Positions 1 to 6,407 of a DNA stretch of 6,407 nt are shown here, piece by piece (positions within the stretch are counted from its first letter, which is position 1; the number at the start of each line of letters is the position of its first letter). The DNA is taken from assembly GCA_021203915.1 (NCBI GenBank), contig JAJQAI010000165.1:1-6407 (forward strand). The letters run 5' to 3'. The position numbers were made by a program, and so were the translations under genes. This stretch comes from Prevotella sp. (lineage in GTDB: Bacteria > Bacteroidota > Bacteroidia > Bacteroidales > Bacteroidaceae). Under the pieces are notes generated by a model. It made no database searches, had not been told where the DNA came from, and was given only the letters and a program-made list of their open reading frames with translations.

Positions 1-338
1 ATATATTCTTATTGGTAACATTCTTTCTCTTAAACGTTTATTTTTTTGGGTTTATTGCTTTTTAGAGGTTTTTCTATTCTTAGTCCTACCTGGTCCACGA
101 AAAGCATTGTGACTCATTGAGTTATATTTTTTGTTACCGAATAAGCATTAATAATGGTTAAAGAAATTCATCTCCCACCCTATCACCAACAAAGAAGTAT
201 GCATTGAAGTACACCATTCTCACATAATTTTTTTTGAAGTCGAAGAAGAGAGTGCGCGAAAGTTTAGAGACCTCATCTTAACTAGTAAGTGGGCGGAATC
301 CGTTAGGATTGAGAAAGCCCTTAACTTCTTGAAACTAT
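1..338. other. Left flank without a recognised gene
   Basis: I read both strands and found no convincing coding region. The minus strand has a 21-codon basic mini-ORF (117 to 52, beginning MSHNAFRGPGR) with no evident ribosome binding site. The plus strand has a stop-free frame from 155 to 355 without an ATG. A short imperfect hairpin lies at 291-320, and a 10-bp palindrome TAAACGTTTA at 31-40. The minus strand downstream of the 61-residue gene contains no partner gene of normal size. The stretch could be plain intergenic DNA, decayed coding sequence or an untranslated RNA, and the sequence alone does not decide between them. Confidence 0.6.
291..320 (-). other. Imperfect hairpin downstream of the 61-residue gene
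   Basis: AATCC (297-301) and GGATT (306-310) form a perfect 5-bp stem around a GTTA loop. GGGC (291-294) and GCCC (317-320) can extend it across an asymmetric internal loop. It begins 19 bases past the stop at 339, where a terminator or 3'-end stabilising structure would sit. No T-run follows on the minus strand, so it is not a standard intrinsic terminator. Confidence 0.3.
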
Positions 339-524
339 TCATACTTTTCGAGTAGCCATTCTAACGTTCTTACCCTGTTCGAGCATAGCCATACAATCCT
401 CGTAATCACGCAACCTTCTTTCACGTGCCTTAGGCTTTTCCGTCCTTTTCCGCTTCATACGTAACTCGAACTTCTTGGCGTCCTCACCATATAGGATAGG
501 AGTATCTTTAATCTCTCGTGCCAT
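339..524 (-). CDS. Small, highly charged conserved hypothetical protein
   Basis: This encodes 61 residues, of which about 19 are Lys or Arg, with many Glu and Asp. The N-terminus (AREIKDTPILYGEDAKKFE) resembles a family of short Bacteroidota proteins I recall with a 'TPxLxGxDAxxF' opening. Some members sit directly upstream of a GNAT acetyltransferase or another toxin-like gene, which would suggest an antitoxin or small DNA-binding partner. That link is recalled, not shown here. The middle (residues 17-50) looks helical and charged, with no signal peptide or membrane segment, so the protein should be cytoplasmic. The ATG at 524 is preceded by two AAGGA motifs, at spacings of 10 and 2 nt, which supports this start. 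A Bacteroidota-type promoter lies just upstream at 550-580, so the gene is probably transcribed separately from uvrA, which ends 83 bp upstream. No partner gene follows in the next 338 bases. That it is a real gene is likely; its function is unknown. Confidence 0.75.
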   Translation of the reverse strand: MAREIKDTPILYGEDAKKFELRMKRKRTEKPKARERRLRDYEDCMAMLEQGKNVRMATRKV

Positions 525-549
525 AATCCTTCTTTCCTTGTTTCGGGTA

Positions 550-580
550 CGAAGTTAAGGAATTTTAGGGGGGAAGCAAA
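550..580 (-). promoter_or_regulatory. Predicted Bacteroidota-type promoter for the 61-residue gene
   Basis: On the minus strand a TTTG (580-577) is followed after 19 bases by TAACTTCG (557-550). This matches the Bacteroidota primary-sigma consensus TTTG-N19-21-TAnnTTTG except for one base in the -7 box. It sits between the uvrA stop and the start at 524, leaving a leader of roughly 20 nt that contains the AAGGA motifs. The spacing and position make it credible, but it is a pattern match only. Confidence 0.5.
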
Positions 581-607
581 AAAAATGCGCCTTTTTCTAG
601 CGTTGTT

Positions 608-3460
608 TCAAGCCCTACTTGATTTTGAGCATCTAAGAAGTTCTTCTTTTAAAAACTTTGGAGTATATCCTTTTTTTGCTTTTGACACTTTCTCTGGCGT
701 ACCCGTAGATAAAATGTATCCACCACGGGCGCCACCTTCTGGGCCCATATCAATAATATGGTCAGCAAGCTTTATTACATCAAGGTTATGTTCAATAACA
801 ATTACCGTATTACCACGAGAAACTAATTTTCTTAAGACATCCATTAATATGCGTATATCTTCAAAATGAAGACCAGTTGTTGGTTCATCTAGTATATATA
901 GGGTTTTACCGGTATCTCTTTTGGAGAGTTCAGTAGCTAGCTTTATTCTCTGACTTTCTCCTCCAGATAGTGTTGTTGAGGGTTGTCCTAGTTTTACGTA
1001 GCCCAATCCCACATCCTGCATTGTTTTTATTTTACGAAGAATCTCAGGCTGAGAAGAAAAAAGCTCAACGGCTTGACTTACAGTTAAATCAAGTACATCA
1101 GCTATGCTTCTACCTTTAAAGCGAACCTCTAGGGTTTCTCTATTATACCTTTTTCCTCGGCATGCCTCACAAGGAACAGTTATATCGGGCAAGAATCTCA
1201 TCTCTATGGTTTTGTAACCTTGCCCCGCACAAGCCTCACAACGTCCTCCCTTAACATTAAAGGAAAAACGTCCTGGCTTATAGCCCCTTATCTTAGCCTC
1301 AGGAAGACTTACAAAAAGTGACCTAATATCTGAGAATACGCCTGTATATGTAGCAGGATTAGAACGTGGAGTCCTACCTATTGGACTTTGATCAACACTT
1401 ACAACTTTATCTATATACTCTATGCCTTCAATGCTATCATAATCCAAAGGCTTTTTAAGAGAACGATAAAAATGTTGGCTTAAGATGGGTTGCAGGGTCT
1501 CATTAATAAGGGTAGATTTGCCAGAGCCACTAACACCCGTAACAACAATCATCTTACCCAAAGGAAACTCTACATCTATATTTTTAAGGTTGTTCCCTTT
1601 AGCCCCATGAATAATAATGCTTTTGCCACTACCTTTAGAGCGTTCTTTTGGAACCTCAATAAGAAGTTCTCCACTTAAATACTTGCTAGTTAGAGTACTC
1701 TTAGCAATCATATCTTTGGGCTTACCATTAAAAAGGACTTCCCCTCCCATTGGTCCAGCCCCTGGTCCTATATCAACGATATAATCAGATGAAAGCATCA
1801 TATCTCTATCGTGTTCTACAACGATAACAGTATTGCCAATATCACGCAAATCTTTAAGGGAAGAAATTAGGCGATTGTTATCGCGCTGATGAAGACCTAT
1901 GCTAGGCTCATCTAAGATGTAAAGAACGTTTACAAGACGGGACCCTATTTGAGTGGCAAGACGAATGCGTTGACTCTCTCCACCTGAGAGTGAGCCTGCA
2001 GGGCGAGAAAGTGAAAGGTAGTCAAGACCTACCTCAAAAAGAAAATCAATTCTAGAGGTTATTTCTTTGATAATTTCCGAGGCTATCTTTTCCTGCCGTG
2101 GGGTAAGATGTTTTTGAGCCTCTATGAACCAACTTCTAAGTTCAGAGATATCAAGCGAAGAAATCTCTGATATATTCTTATCCCAAATACGATATGAAAG
2201 GGATTCACGTGAAAGCCTTTCTCCTTTACATTCAGGACAAACACATACGCTTTGGAACTGATCGGCCCATTTCTGAGCACTTGAGCTATCATCTGTATCT
2301 ATAACCGACTGTAAGTATTTTAAAATTCCATCAAAATCTACAAAGTAATCACTAGTTGAACCCATTACTTCTCTTTTGATTCTAACTCTAGACATAGATC
2401 CATAAAGAATTTCATTTATGGCTTCTTCTGGAATCTGTTCAATGGGTGTATCAATAGTGGATTCATACTTTTCTAGTAAGGAGGATATTTGCCAGAATAT
2501 CATTTGGTTTTTATACTTTCCTAAAGGCAAAATACCACCTTGTCTAATAGAGAGTTTTTTATTAGGAATAACTTTTTTAAGATCAATCTCATTAACATAT
2601 CCCAGCCCCTTACATTTAGGACAAGCACCTTCGGGAGAGTTAAAGGAGAACTTATTTGGAGCAGGATCGCCGTATGCCATACCAGTTGTTGGGCACATAA
2701 GACGTTTGCTATAATATTTTGCCTCTAGGGTTCCACTATCCATAACCATAACTAGGCCATCACCTTGACGCATAGCAAGGTCCACACTTTTCTTAAGACG
2801 TTCGAAATCTTTTTGAGACGCTTTTAACCTATCAATGACAACCTCAATGTTATGGTTTTTATAGCGGTCAGTTTTCATGCCACGGGTAATTTCTTGAATC
2901 TCTCCATCAACCCTTGCATATAAAAAGCCTTTTCTTCTTAAACTTTCAAAGAGTTCACGATAGTGACCTTTTCGTCCTCTAACAACTGGAGAAAGAATAA
3001 GGATTCCTTTATCTTTATAGCGTGTAGAAATCATCTCGACTACTTCCTCTTGGGTGTACTTTACCATCTCCTCGCCCGTGGCATAGCTATAGGCTTTACC
3101 GGCACGAGCGTAAAGTAAACGAAGATAATCGTAAATTTCGGTAATTGTACCAACGGTAGAACGTGGATTTTTATTAGAGGTCTTCTGCTCAATACTAATC
3201 ACCGGAGAAAGGCCAGAGATTTTATCCACATCAGGACGCTCCATAGAGCCTAAGAAATTGCGAGCATAGGCAGAAAAAGTTTCAATATATCGGCGTTGGC
3301 CTTCAGCATATATTGTATCAAAGGCAAGTGAGGACTTACCGCTACCGCTTAGCCCAGTAATAACAGTTAAGCTATCGCGTGGTATTTCCACATCTATATT
3401 TTTGAGGTTGTGCACACGCGCGCCCCAAACACTTATACTCTTGGGATTTCTCTCAGACAC
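608..3460 (-). CDS. uvrA: Excinuclease ABC subunit A (UvrA), nucleotide excision repair
   Basis: This is the 950-residue damage-sensing ATPase of the UvrABC system. As a dimer it loads UvrB onto distorted DNA in the cytoplasm. Both ABC ATPase modules are complete: Walker A GLSGSGKS at 36-43 and GVSGSGKS at 642-649; signature LSGGESQR at 491-498 and 831-838; Walker B ILDEP at 515-519 and 856-860; switch His at 550 and 891. The UvrB-binding and insertion domains lie roughly at 115-400. The zinc module of the second half is intact (C741, C744, C764, C767), and a CPEC pair is at 408-411. The first zinc module has C256, C280 and C283, but Thr259 replaces the fourth Cys. I recall this variant as usual in Bacteroidota. 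The length is that of class I UvrA. The start is GTG: an in-frame stop lies 15 bases upstream and the next Met is residue 73. No Shine-Dalgarno is obvious. The gene lies 12 bp after the CHU_C gene, in the same frame, and probably shares its transcript. No SOS box was recognised. Confidence 0.98.
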   Translation of the reverse strand: MSERNPKSISVWGARVHNLKNIDVEIPRDSLTVITGLSGSGKSSLAFDTIYAEGQRRYIETFSAYARNFLGSMERPDVDKISGLSPVISIEQKTSNKNPRSTVGTITEIYDYLRLLYARAGKAYSYATGEEMVKYTQEEVVEMISTRYKDKGILILSPVVRGRKGHYRELFESLRRKGFLYARVDGEIQEITRGMKTDRYKNHNIEVVIDRLKASQKDFERLKKSVDLAMRQGDGLVMVMDSGTLEAKYYSKRLMCPTTGMAYGDPAPNKFSFNSPEGACPKCKGLGYVNEIDLKKVIPNKKLSIRQGGILPLGKYKNQMIFWQISSLLEKYESTIDTPIEQIPEEAINEILYGSMSRVRIKREVMGSTSDYFVDFDGILKYLQSVIDTDDSSSAQKWADQFQSVCVCPECKGERLSRESLSYRIWDKNISEISSLDISELRSWFIEAQKHLTPRQEKIASEIIKEITSRIDFLFEVGLDYLSLSRPAGSLSGGESQRIRLATQIGSRLVNVLYILDEPSIGLHQRDNNRLISSLKDLRDIGNTVIVVEHDRDMMLSSDYIVDIGPGAGPMGGEVLFNGKPKDMIAKSTLTSKYLSGELLIEVPKERSKGSGKSIIIHGAKGNNLKNIDVEFPLGKMIVVTGVSGSGKSTLINETLQPILSQHFYRSLKKPLDYDSIEGIEYIDKVVSVDQSPIGRTPRSNPATYTGVFSDIRSLFVSLPEAKIRGYKPGRFSFNVKGGRCEACAGQGYKTIEMRFLPDITVPCEACRGKRYNRETLEVRFKGRSIADVLDLTVSQAVELFSSQPEILRKIKTMQDVGLGYVKLGQPSTTLSGGESQRIKLATELSKRDTGKTLYILDEPTTGLHFEDIRILMDVLRKLVSRGNTVIVIEHNLDVIKLADHIIDMGPEGGARGGYILSTGTPEKVSKAKKGYTPKFLKEELLRCSKSSRA

Positions 3461-3472
3461 AAAACTAAAAGA

Positions 3473-4210
3473 TTATTCTTCGTAAATGGTTCCAGAGTCC
3501 TCGGAATACCCACGAAGAAGATTGACGTCACGTTTTATGTGAAAAGTTCTACCATCAGCGCCCTTGGCATTAACCAAGACATAGTAAACACCTTGAGCCA
3601 CATCCTTACCTTTGTACTTTCCATCCCAACCGCCAGCAGGGTCAGTCCACTCATATAATTTTTGTCCCCATCTATTGAAGATATAAGCATGGAACTCTAT
3701 AATGGATTGATAGCCATCTTTAGCCTTATAAATATCATTTATCCCATCTCCATTTGGTGAGAAGGCATTAGGCATCTCAAGTTTACTTTCACTAATAGTT
3801 ACACGAAGAGGCCCTATCTCATCCCAATACTCTTGATCATAAGCTACAGTGTCATTGCCATTAACAAAAGTAGCATAAACAACGATTCTATGAGAACCCG
3901 CTGTGGTAAAGGTGTATTCAGTATCTTCCTCATAACGTATTAAATATGGAGATGACTCACCCTCAAGCGTAAAACGCCACTCATAATATTCACTCCAACC
4001 ATAGGCATTTTCTGGGTTAGATTTAAAAACACCCCTCAGGGGAGCATCACCCGAAAAATCGGTACTTTCCTCCTCTTCGCCATCAGAGGAGGTATAGGTT
4101 GCAGTAGGGTTAATTGTTGGGAGTTCGTCTTGAGCCATTACACCTATAGAGCCTAGAATAAAGCACGTGGTGAAAAGGGCGAAAAACACAAAAATTCTCA
4201 TTCTATACAT
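3473..4210 (-). CDS. Secreted protein with gliding-motility-associated (CHU_C, type B) C-terminal domain
   Basis: This encodes a 245-residue exported protein. Residues 1-26 form a Sec signal peptide with cleavage predicted after VMA (VMA|QDE). Cys16 lies in the hydrophobic core, but the preceding FTT makes a poor lipobox. Residues 27-140 are acidic and rich in beta-strand, possibly a PKD or Ig-like fold. Residues about 146-233 are a CHU_C domain, recognisable by [36 protein letters not shown] and [11 protein letters not shown]. In gliding or T9SS-bearing Bacteroidota this domain is a type B sorting signal for the type IX secretion system. Close relatives also occur in species where its role is unclear. 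Unusually, about 12 acidic residues ([12 protein letters not shown]) follow the domain, which normally ends the protein. Two starts are possible, ATG 4210 or ATG 4201 (Met4, giving MRIFVFF); both leave a good signal peptide. It is divergent from the LysM gene and upstream of uvrA. The domain is secure; the cellular role is not known. Confidence 0.9.
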   Translation of the reverse strand: MYRMRIFVFFALFTTCFILGSIGVMAQDELPTINPTATYTSSDGEEEESTDFSGDAPLRGVFKSNPENAYGWSEYYEWRFTLEGESSPYLIRYEEDTEYTFTTAGSHRIVVYATFVNGNDTVAYDQEYWDEIGPLRVTISESKLEMPNAFSPNGDGINDIYKAKDGYQSIIEFHAYIFNRWGQKLYEWTDPAGGWDGKYKGKDVAQGVYYVLVNAKGADGRTFHIKRDVNLLRGYSEDSGTIYEE

Positions 4211-4215
4211 TTTTG

Positions 4216-4223
4216 CAAATTTA
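4216..4223 (-). promoter_or_regulatory. Predicted -7 box for the CHU_C gene and uvrA
   Basis: The minus strand reads TAAATTTG, a perfect match to the Bacteroidota -7 box TAnnTTTG. The expected -33 position, around 4243-4246, has no TTG, so the promoter is only half supported. Transcription from this box would begin at or within a few bases of the ATG at 4210. The mRNA would then be nearly leaderless, or would have a leader of about 10 nt if Met4 is the true start. Confidence 0.4.
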
Positions 4224-4232
4224 CTTAATAAA

Positions 4233-4264
4233 GTTGATTAGACGCGCATTTTTTTGTATTTTTG
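4233..4264 (+). promoter_or_regulatory. Predicted Bacteroidota-type promoter for the LysM-barrel operon
   Basis: GTTG at 4233-4236 is followed after 20 bases by TATTTTTG at 4257-4264. This matches the TTG-N19-21-TAnnTTTG consensus, with the -7 box perfect. Transcription would start near 4269, giving a leader of about 22 nt before the ATG at 4292. The leader is A-rich with no clear Shine-Dalgarno, as is common in this phylum. It is the best promoter in the window. Confidence 0.65.
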
Positions 4265-4291
4265 CAGAAACAAACTAGTTAAAAGCATCTT

Positions 4292-5611
4292 ATGCGCATC
4301 TTAAGGTATATTTTCTTTTTTCTTGCTCTTATAGTAGCAACTTTAGTTGTAGCTCAAGATAAAAAAGATCAAGATCTCTACAAGGTCAAAAAGGGTGAGA
4401 CTCTCTATGGTATAGCTACGCAAAACGGTATAACAGTTGATGAACTTATCCAAGCCAATCCAGAGATGACTTCTCCGGATTTTAAACTTAAGAAAGGTGT
4501 TTATATAACCATTCCTAAGGCTACCCCTAAAGTTCAAGAAAAAGTCCCGGCATTAAAAGGTCAAACCTTAAAAGTTGGTATTGTTCTTCCACTTCATGAC
4601 GATGATGGCGATGGAAGACGAATGGCTGAATACTATCGAGGTATTCTCATGGCTTGTGATGACCTTAAAAAAGATGGTATATCTTTAGAGATTAATACTT
4701 ACAATACGCCTCAGGATTGCCAAATTGATAGTATTTTAGAAAAAAGTGCTCTAAAGAGTGCAAATATTATTTTTGGACCGCTTTATACAAAGCAACTTCC
4801 CTCTCTTACCTCATATGCTAGGGCTTCGGGATCTAAGATTGTAATACCATTTTCAATAAATGGAAATGATGTTGCAACAAACTCAAATATTTATCAAATA
4901 CATAAATCTCCTACACTGTTTAACGAAAATGTTGTAAAACAGTTTATCGCTCGTTTTAAGGATTCAAACGTTATCGTTGTTGACTGTCAAGATGCAACAA
5001 GCGACAAGGGCGCTTTCACTTCTAGCTTAAGAAAGAAAATTGAAGAAAATGGCATATCAAACAAAATAACGAGCATTATTTCTCCTTACGAGTCATTTAA
5101 ACAGGCCTTTAGCGAAACATCGCCAAATGTGGTAGTACTAAATACAGGACGTTCGCCGGAACTAAATAAAGTAATTGCCCGTCTTGATAGCATCCTAATA
5201 GATAAGCCGACACTGGAGATAACCTTGTTTGGTTATACCGAATGGCTAATGTATGAAAAGCACAATAAGGCAAAGTTCTTTAAGTATGACACCTATGTGC
5301 CTACAAATGCATATTATAACCCTTACTCCTCAAAAGTTAAAGCCTTGGAGGAAAAATATCAAAAATGGTTTAAGAGTGATATGATGGAGTATCTTCCACG
5401 TTTTGCCCTTACTGGCTATGACCATGGAATGTTCTTCCTAAAAGGACTATACGAAGATGGTATGCCTTTTACGGGCTCTGAGCAGGATAAAGACTTTGTA
5501 CAAACGCCACTTCGTTTTACAAGGGTTAGTTCGATTGGTGGTTACCAAAACATGGCTTTCCTATTTGTACATTACAATAGGAATAACACCATATCATTAA
5601 TCAATTTCTAG
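4292..5611 (+). CDS. Exported LysM protein with type I periplasmic-binding fold
   Basis: This encodes 439 residues. Residues 1-21 form a signal peptide (MRILRYIFFF then LALIVATLVVA|Q) with no lipobox Cys, so the mature protein should be soluble in the periplasm. Residues 29-75 are one LysM domain (YKVKKGETLYGIA, ELIQANPEM, LKKGVYITIP) that should bind peptidoglycan glycan strands. A short linker leads to residues 92-425, which resemble the receptor/substrate-binding family of branched-chain amino-acid ABC transporters: LKVGIVLPL at 92-100, RGILMACDDLKKDG at 116-129, ANIIFGPLY at 157-165, then alternating strands and helices. No transporter permease or ATPase gene is nearby, so uptake is doubtful. 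The same fold serves in LpoA as an activator of a peptidoglycan synthase, and an envelope or cell-wall role is more natural here; that is inference. It is the first gene of a rightward operon, with the barrel gene starting 4 bp after its stop. Architecture is confident; function and ligand are unknown. Confidence 0.9.
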   Translation: MRILRYIFFFLALIVATLVVAQDKKDQDLYKVKKGETLYGIATQNGITVDELIQANPEMTSPDFKLKKGVYITIPKATPKVQEKVPALKGQTLKVGIVLPLHDDDGDGRRMAEYYRGILMACDDLKKDGISLEINTYNTPQDCQIDSILEKSALKSANIIFGPLYTKQLPSLTSYARASGSKIVIPFSINGNDVATNSNIYQIHKSPTLFNENVVKQFIARFKDSNVIVVDCQDATSDKGAFTSSLRKKIEENGISNKITSIISPYESFKQAFSETSPNVVVLNTGRSPELNKVIARLDSILIDKPTLEITLFGYTEWLMYEKHNKAKFFKYDTYVPTNAYYNPYSSKVKALEEKYQKWFKSDMMEYLPRFALTGYDHGMFFLKGLYEDGMPFTGSEQDKDFVQTPLRFTRVSSIGGYQNMAFLFVHYNRNNTISLINF

Positions 5612-5615
5612 GGGA

Positions 5616-6368
5616 ATGCTAAAGTACTTAGCCACCACAATGCTTCTTGTGGTATCCATTGGCCTTAGGGCGCAAATAGGCCAATACCGCAATGACCTAA
5701 GCATTGGTGTAAATGGTGGATATATACTTAACCAAGTAGGATTTAGCCCAAAGGTAAACCAAAGTATGCACGGAGGTGCAACCGGTGGATTTACCTTTCG
5801 TTACGTATGTGAGAAATACTTTAGTACTATCTGCGCTATTCAAGCAGAGCTCAATTATGCTAGTTTGGGCTGGAAAGAGGATATAGTTGATGTGGATGAC
5901 CATCCGGTAATAAATAATCATACTGGACTAGCTGAAGAATATAGTAGAACTATTAACTACTTTCAAATACCGGTTTTTGCCCAACTAGGTTGGGGACGAG
6001 AAGAGCGTGGATTTAAGTTTTTCGTTCAAGCAGGACCTCAGATAGGTTTTTGCGTTGGAGAATCGACGTCGACGAACTTTGAGCTTTCTGAGCGTAACAC
6101 TCAAGACCGTGTCAACAACACCGTTGCGCAAGACACGATGAAAGTTGAGAATAAATTTGATTATGGCATAGCCGGTGGACTAGCACTTGAGTACTCTCAC
6201 CCAAAGGTAGGACATTTTATTCTAGAGGGTCGTTACTACTATGGACTAGGCAACATATACGGCGATTCTAAAAAAGATTATTTCGGAAAATCAAATCATT
6301 CTAGTATTATTATAAAACTACCATACCTTTTCGATTTGGTAAAAACCAAGGTCGCTGAAAGAAAATAA
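5616..6368 (+). CDS. PorT-family outer-membrane beta-barrel protein
   Basis: This encodes 250 residues. Residues 1-19 form a signal peptide (MLKYLATTMLLVVSIGLRA|Q). The rest shows the amphipathic strands of a small outer-membrane barrel: LSIGVNGGYILNQVGF at 28-43, GATGGFTFRYV at 54-64, AIQAELNYASLGWK at 74-87, INYFQIPVFAQLGWG at 113-127, FKFFVQAGPQIGF at 133-145, FDYGIAGGLALEY at 181-193 and FILEGRYYYGLGNIY at 201-215. The 'YFQIPVFAQ' strand and 'AGPQIGF' are typical of the PorT/OMP_b-brl_2 family. P. gingivalis PorT is needed for type IX secretion, but most family members are uncharacterised, so I give no symbol. The start is 4 bp after the upstream stop; the preceding TAGGGGA is too close to act as a normal Shine-Dalgarno, so translational coupling is likely. 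Three cysteines (65, 73, 146) are notable for a barrel. No terminator is visible after the stop. Confidence 0.88.
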   Translation: MLKYLATTMLLVVSIGLRAQIGQYRNDLSIGVNGGYILNQVGFSPKVNQSMHGGATGGFTFRYVCEKYFSTICAIQAELNYASLGWKEDIVDVDDHPVINNHTGLAEEYSRTINYFQIPVFAQLGWGREERGFKFFVQAGPQIGFCVGESTSTNFELSERNTQDRVNNTVAQDTMKVENKFDYGIAGGLALEYSHPKVGHFILEGRYYYGLGNIYGDSKKDYFGKSNHSSIIIKLPYLFDLVKTKVAERK

Positions 6369-6407
6369 CTCCTCCCATGAAAAGAAGAAGAAAGAAAAAT
6401 TAAACCT

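Noticed and set aside
31..40. 10-bp palindrome TAAACGTTTA
   Set aside because: It is a single copy, does not extend further, and has no promoter placement that would support an operator; such palindromes are frequent in AT-rich DNA.
581..607. Possible uvrA terminator: a T-run on the minus strand after GGCGCA
   Set aside because: The only stems available are a 3-bp CGC/GCG or an A/T-only 5-bp arm, too weak for an intrinsic terminator, and the run overlaps the predicted -33 box of the next gene.
585..869. Plus-strand open frame of 94 codons
   Set aside because: It is antisense to the conserved C-terminal ATPase region of uvrA, overlaps the uvrA stop region, and has no family resemblance.
2418..2728. 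Two plus-strand open frames inside uvrA
   Set aside because: They are mirror frames of a strongly conserved gene and overlap each other in different frames.
3410..3658. Plus-strand open frame across the uvrA and CHU_C gene junction
   Set aside because: It lies antisense to the CHU_C domain and the uvrA N-terminus, both clearly coding on the minus strand.
5697..5921. Minus-strand open frame inside the barrel gene
   Set aside because: It is antisense to a well-formed signal peptide and barrel coding sequence with no sign of independent coding.
6377..6403. Eight-codon ORF MKRRRKKN after the barrel gene
   Set aside because: It is too short to support, and it is simply a translation of a purine-rich stretch that may be the leader of the next gene beyond the window.

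Overview
The window looks like chromosome of a member of the Bacteroidota, most likely order Bacteroidales, at moderately low GC. Four things point that way: a UvrA with the phylum's characteristic wording (CPTTG in the first zinc-finger position), a gliding-motility-associated (CHU_C, type B) C-terminal domain, a PorT-family outer-membrane barrel, and promoters of the phylum's own TTG-N19-21-TAnnTTTG type with weak or absent Shine-Dalgarno sites. This is reading from memory and motif recognition; no database search was run.

Layout. Bases 1-338 hold no convincing gene, only a 21-codon basic mini-ORF, an imperfect hairpin and an antisense open frame. A 61-residue, highly charged hypothetical protein (339-524, minus) has its own good Bacteroidota-type promoter. 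Next, also leftward, come uvrA (608-3460, GTG start) and, upstream of it, a secreted protein with a signal peptide and a CHU_C domain (3473-4210). These two are 12 bp apart and probably co-transcribed. An 81-bp divergent promoter region (4211-4291) separates them from a rightward operon: a LysM plus periplasmic-binding-fold protein (4292-5611), followed after 4 bp by a PorT-family beta-barrel protein (5616-6368). No terminator is visible after the barrel gene, so the operon may continue past the right edge.

How the genes fit together. UvrA is cytoplasmic nucleotide excision repair and has no obvious link to its neighbours beyond sharing a transcript. The other three long genes all encode exported envelope proteins: a possible type IX secretion (T9SS) client or envelope structural protein, a peptidoglycan-binding periplasmic protein, and an outer-membrane barrel. 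The shared divergent promoter region makes co-regulation of the envelope proteins plausible. I see no CRISPR array, mobile element, tRNA or rRNA. Most of the window is ordinary core genome. The more interesting points are the envelope trio, the unpaired 61-residue protein and the unexplained left flank.
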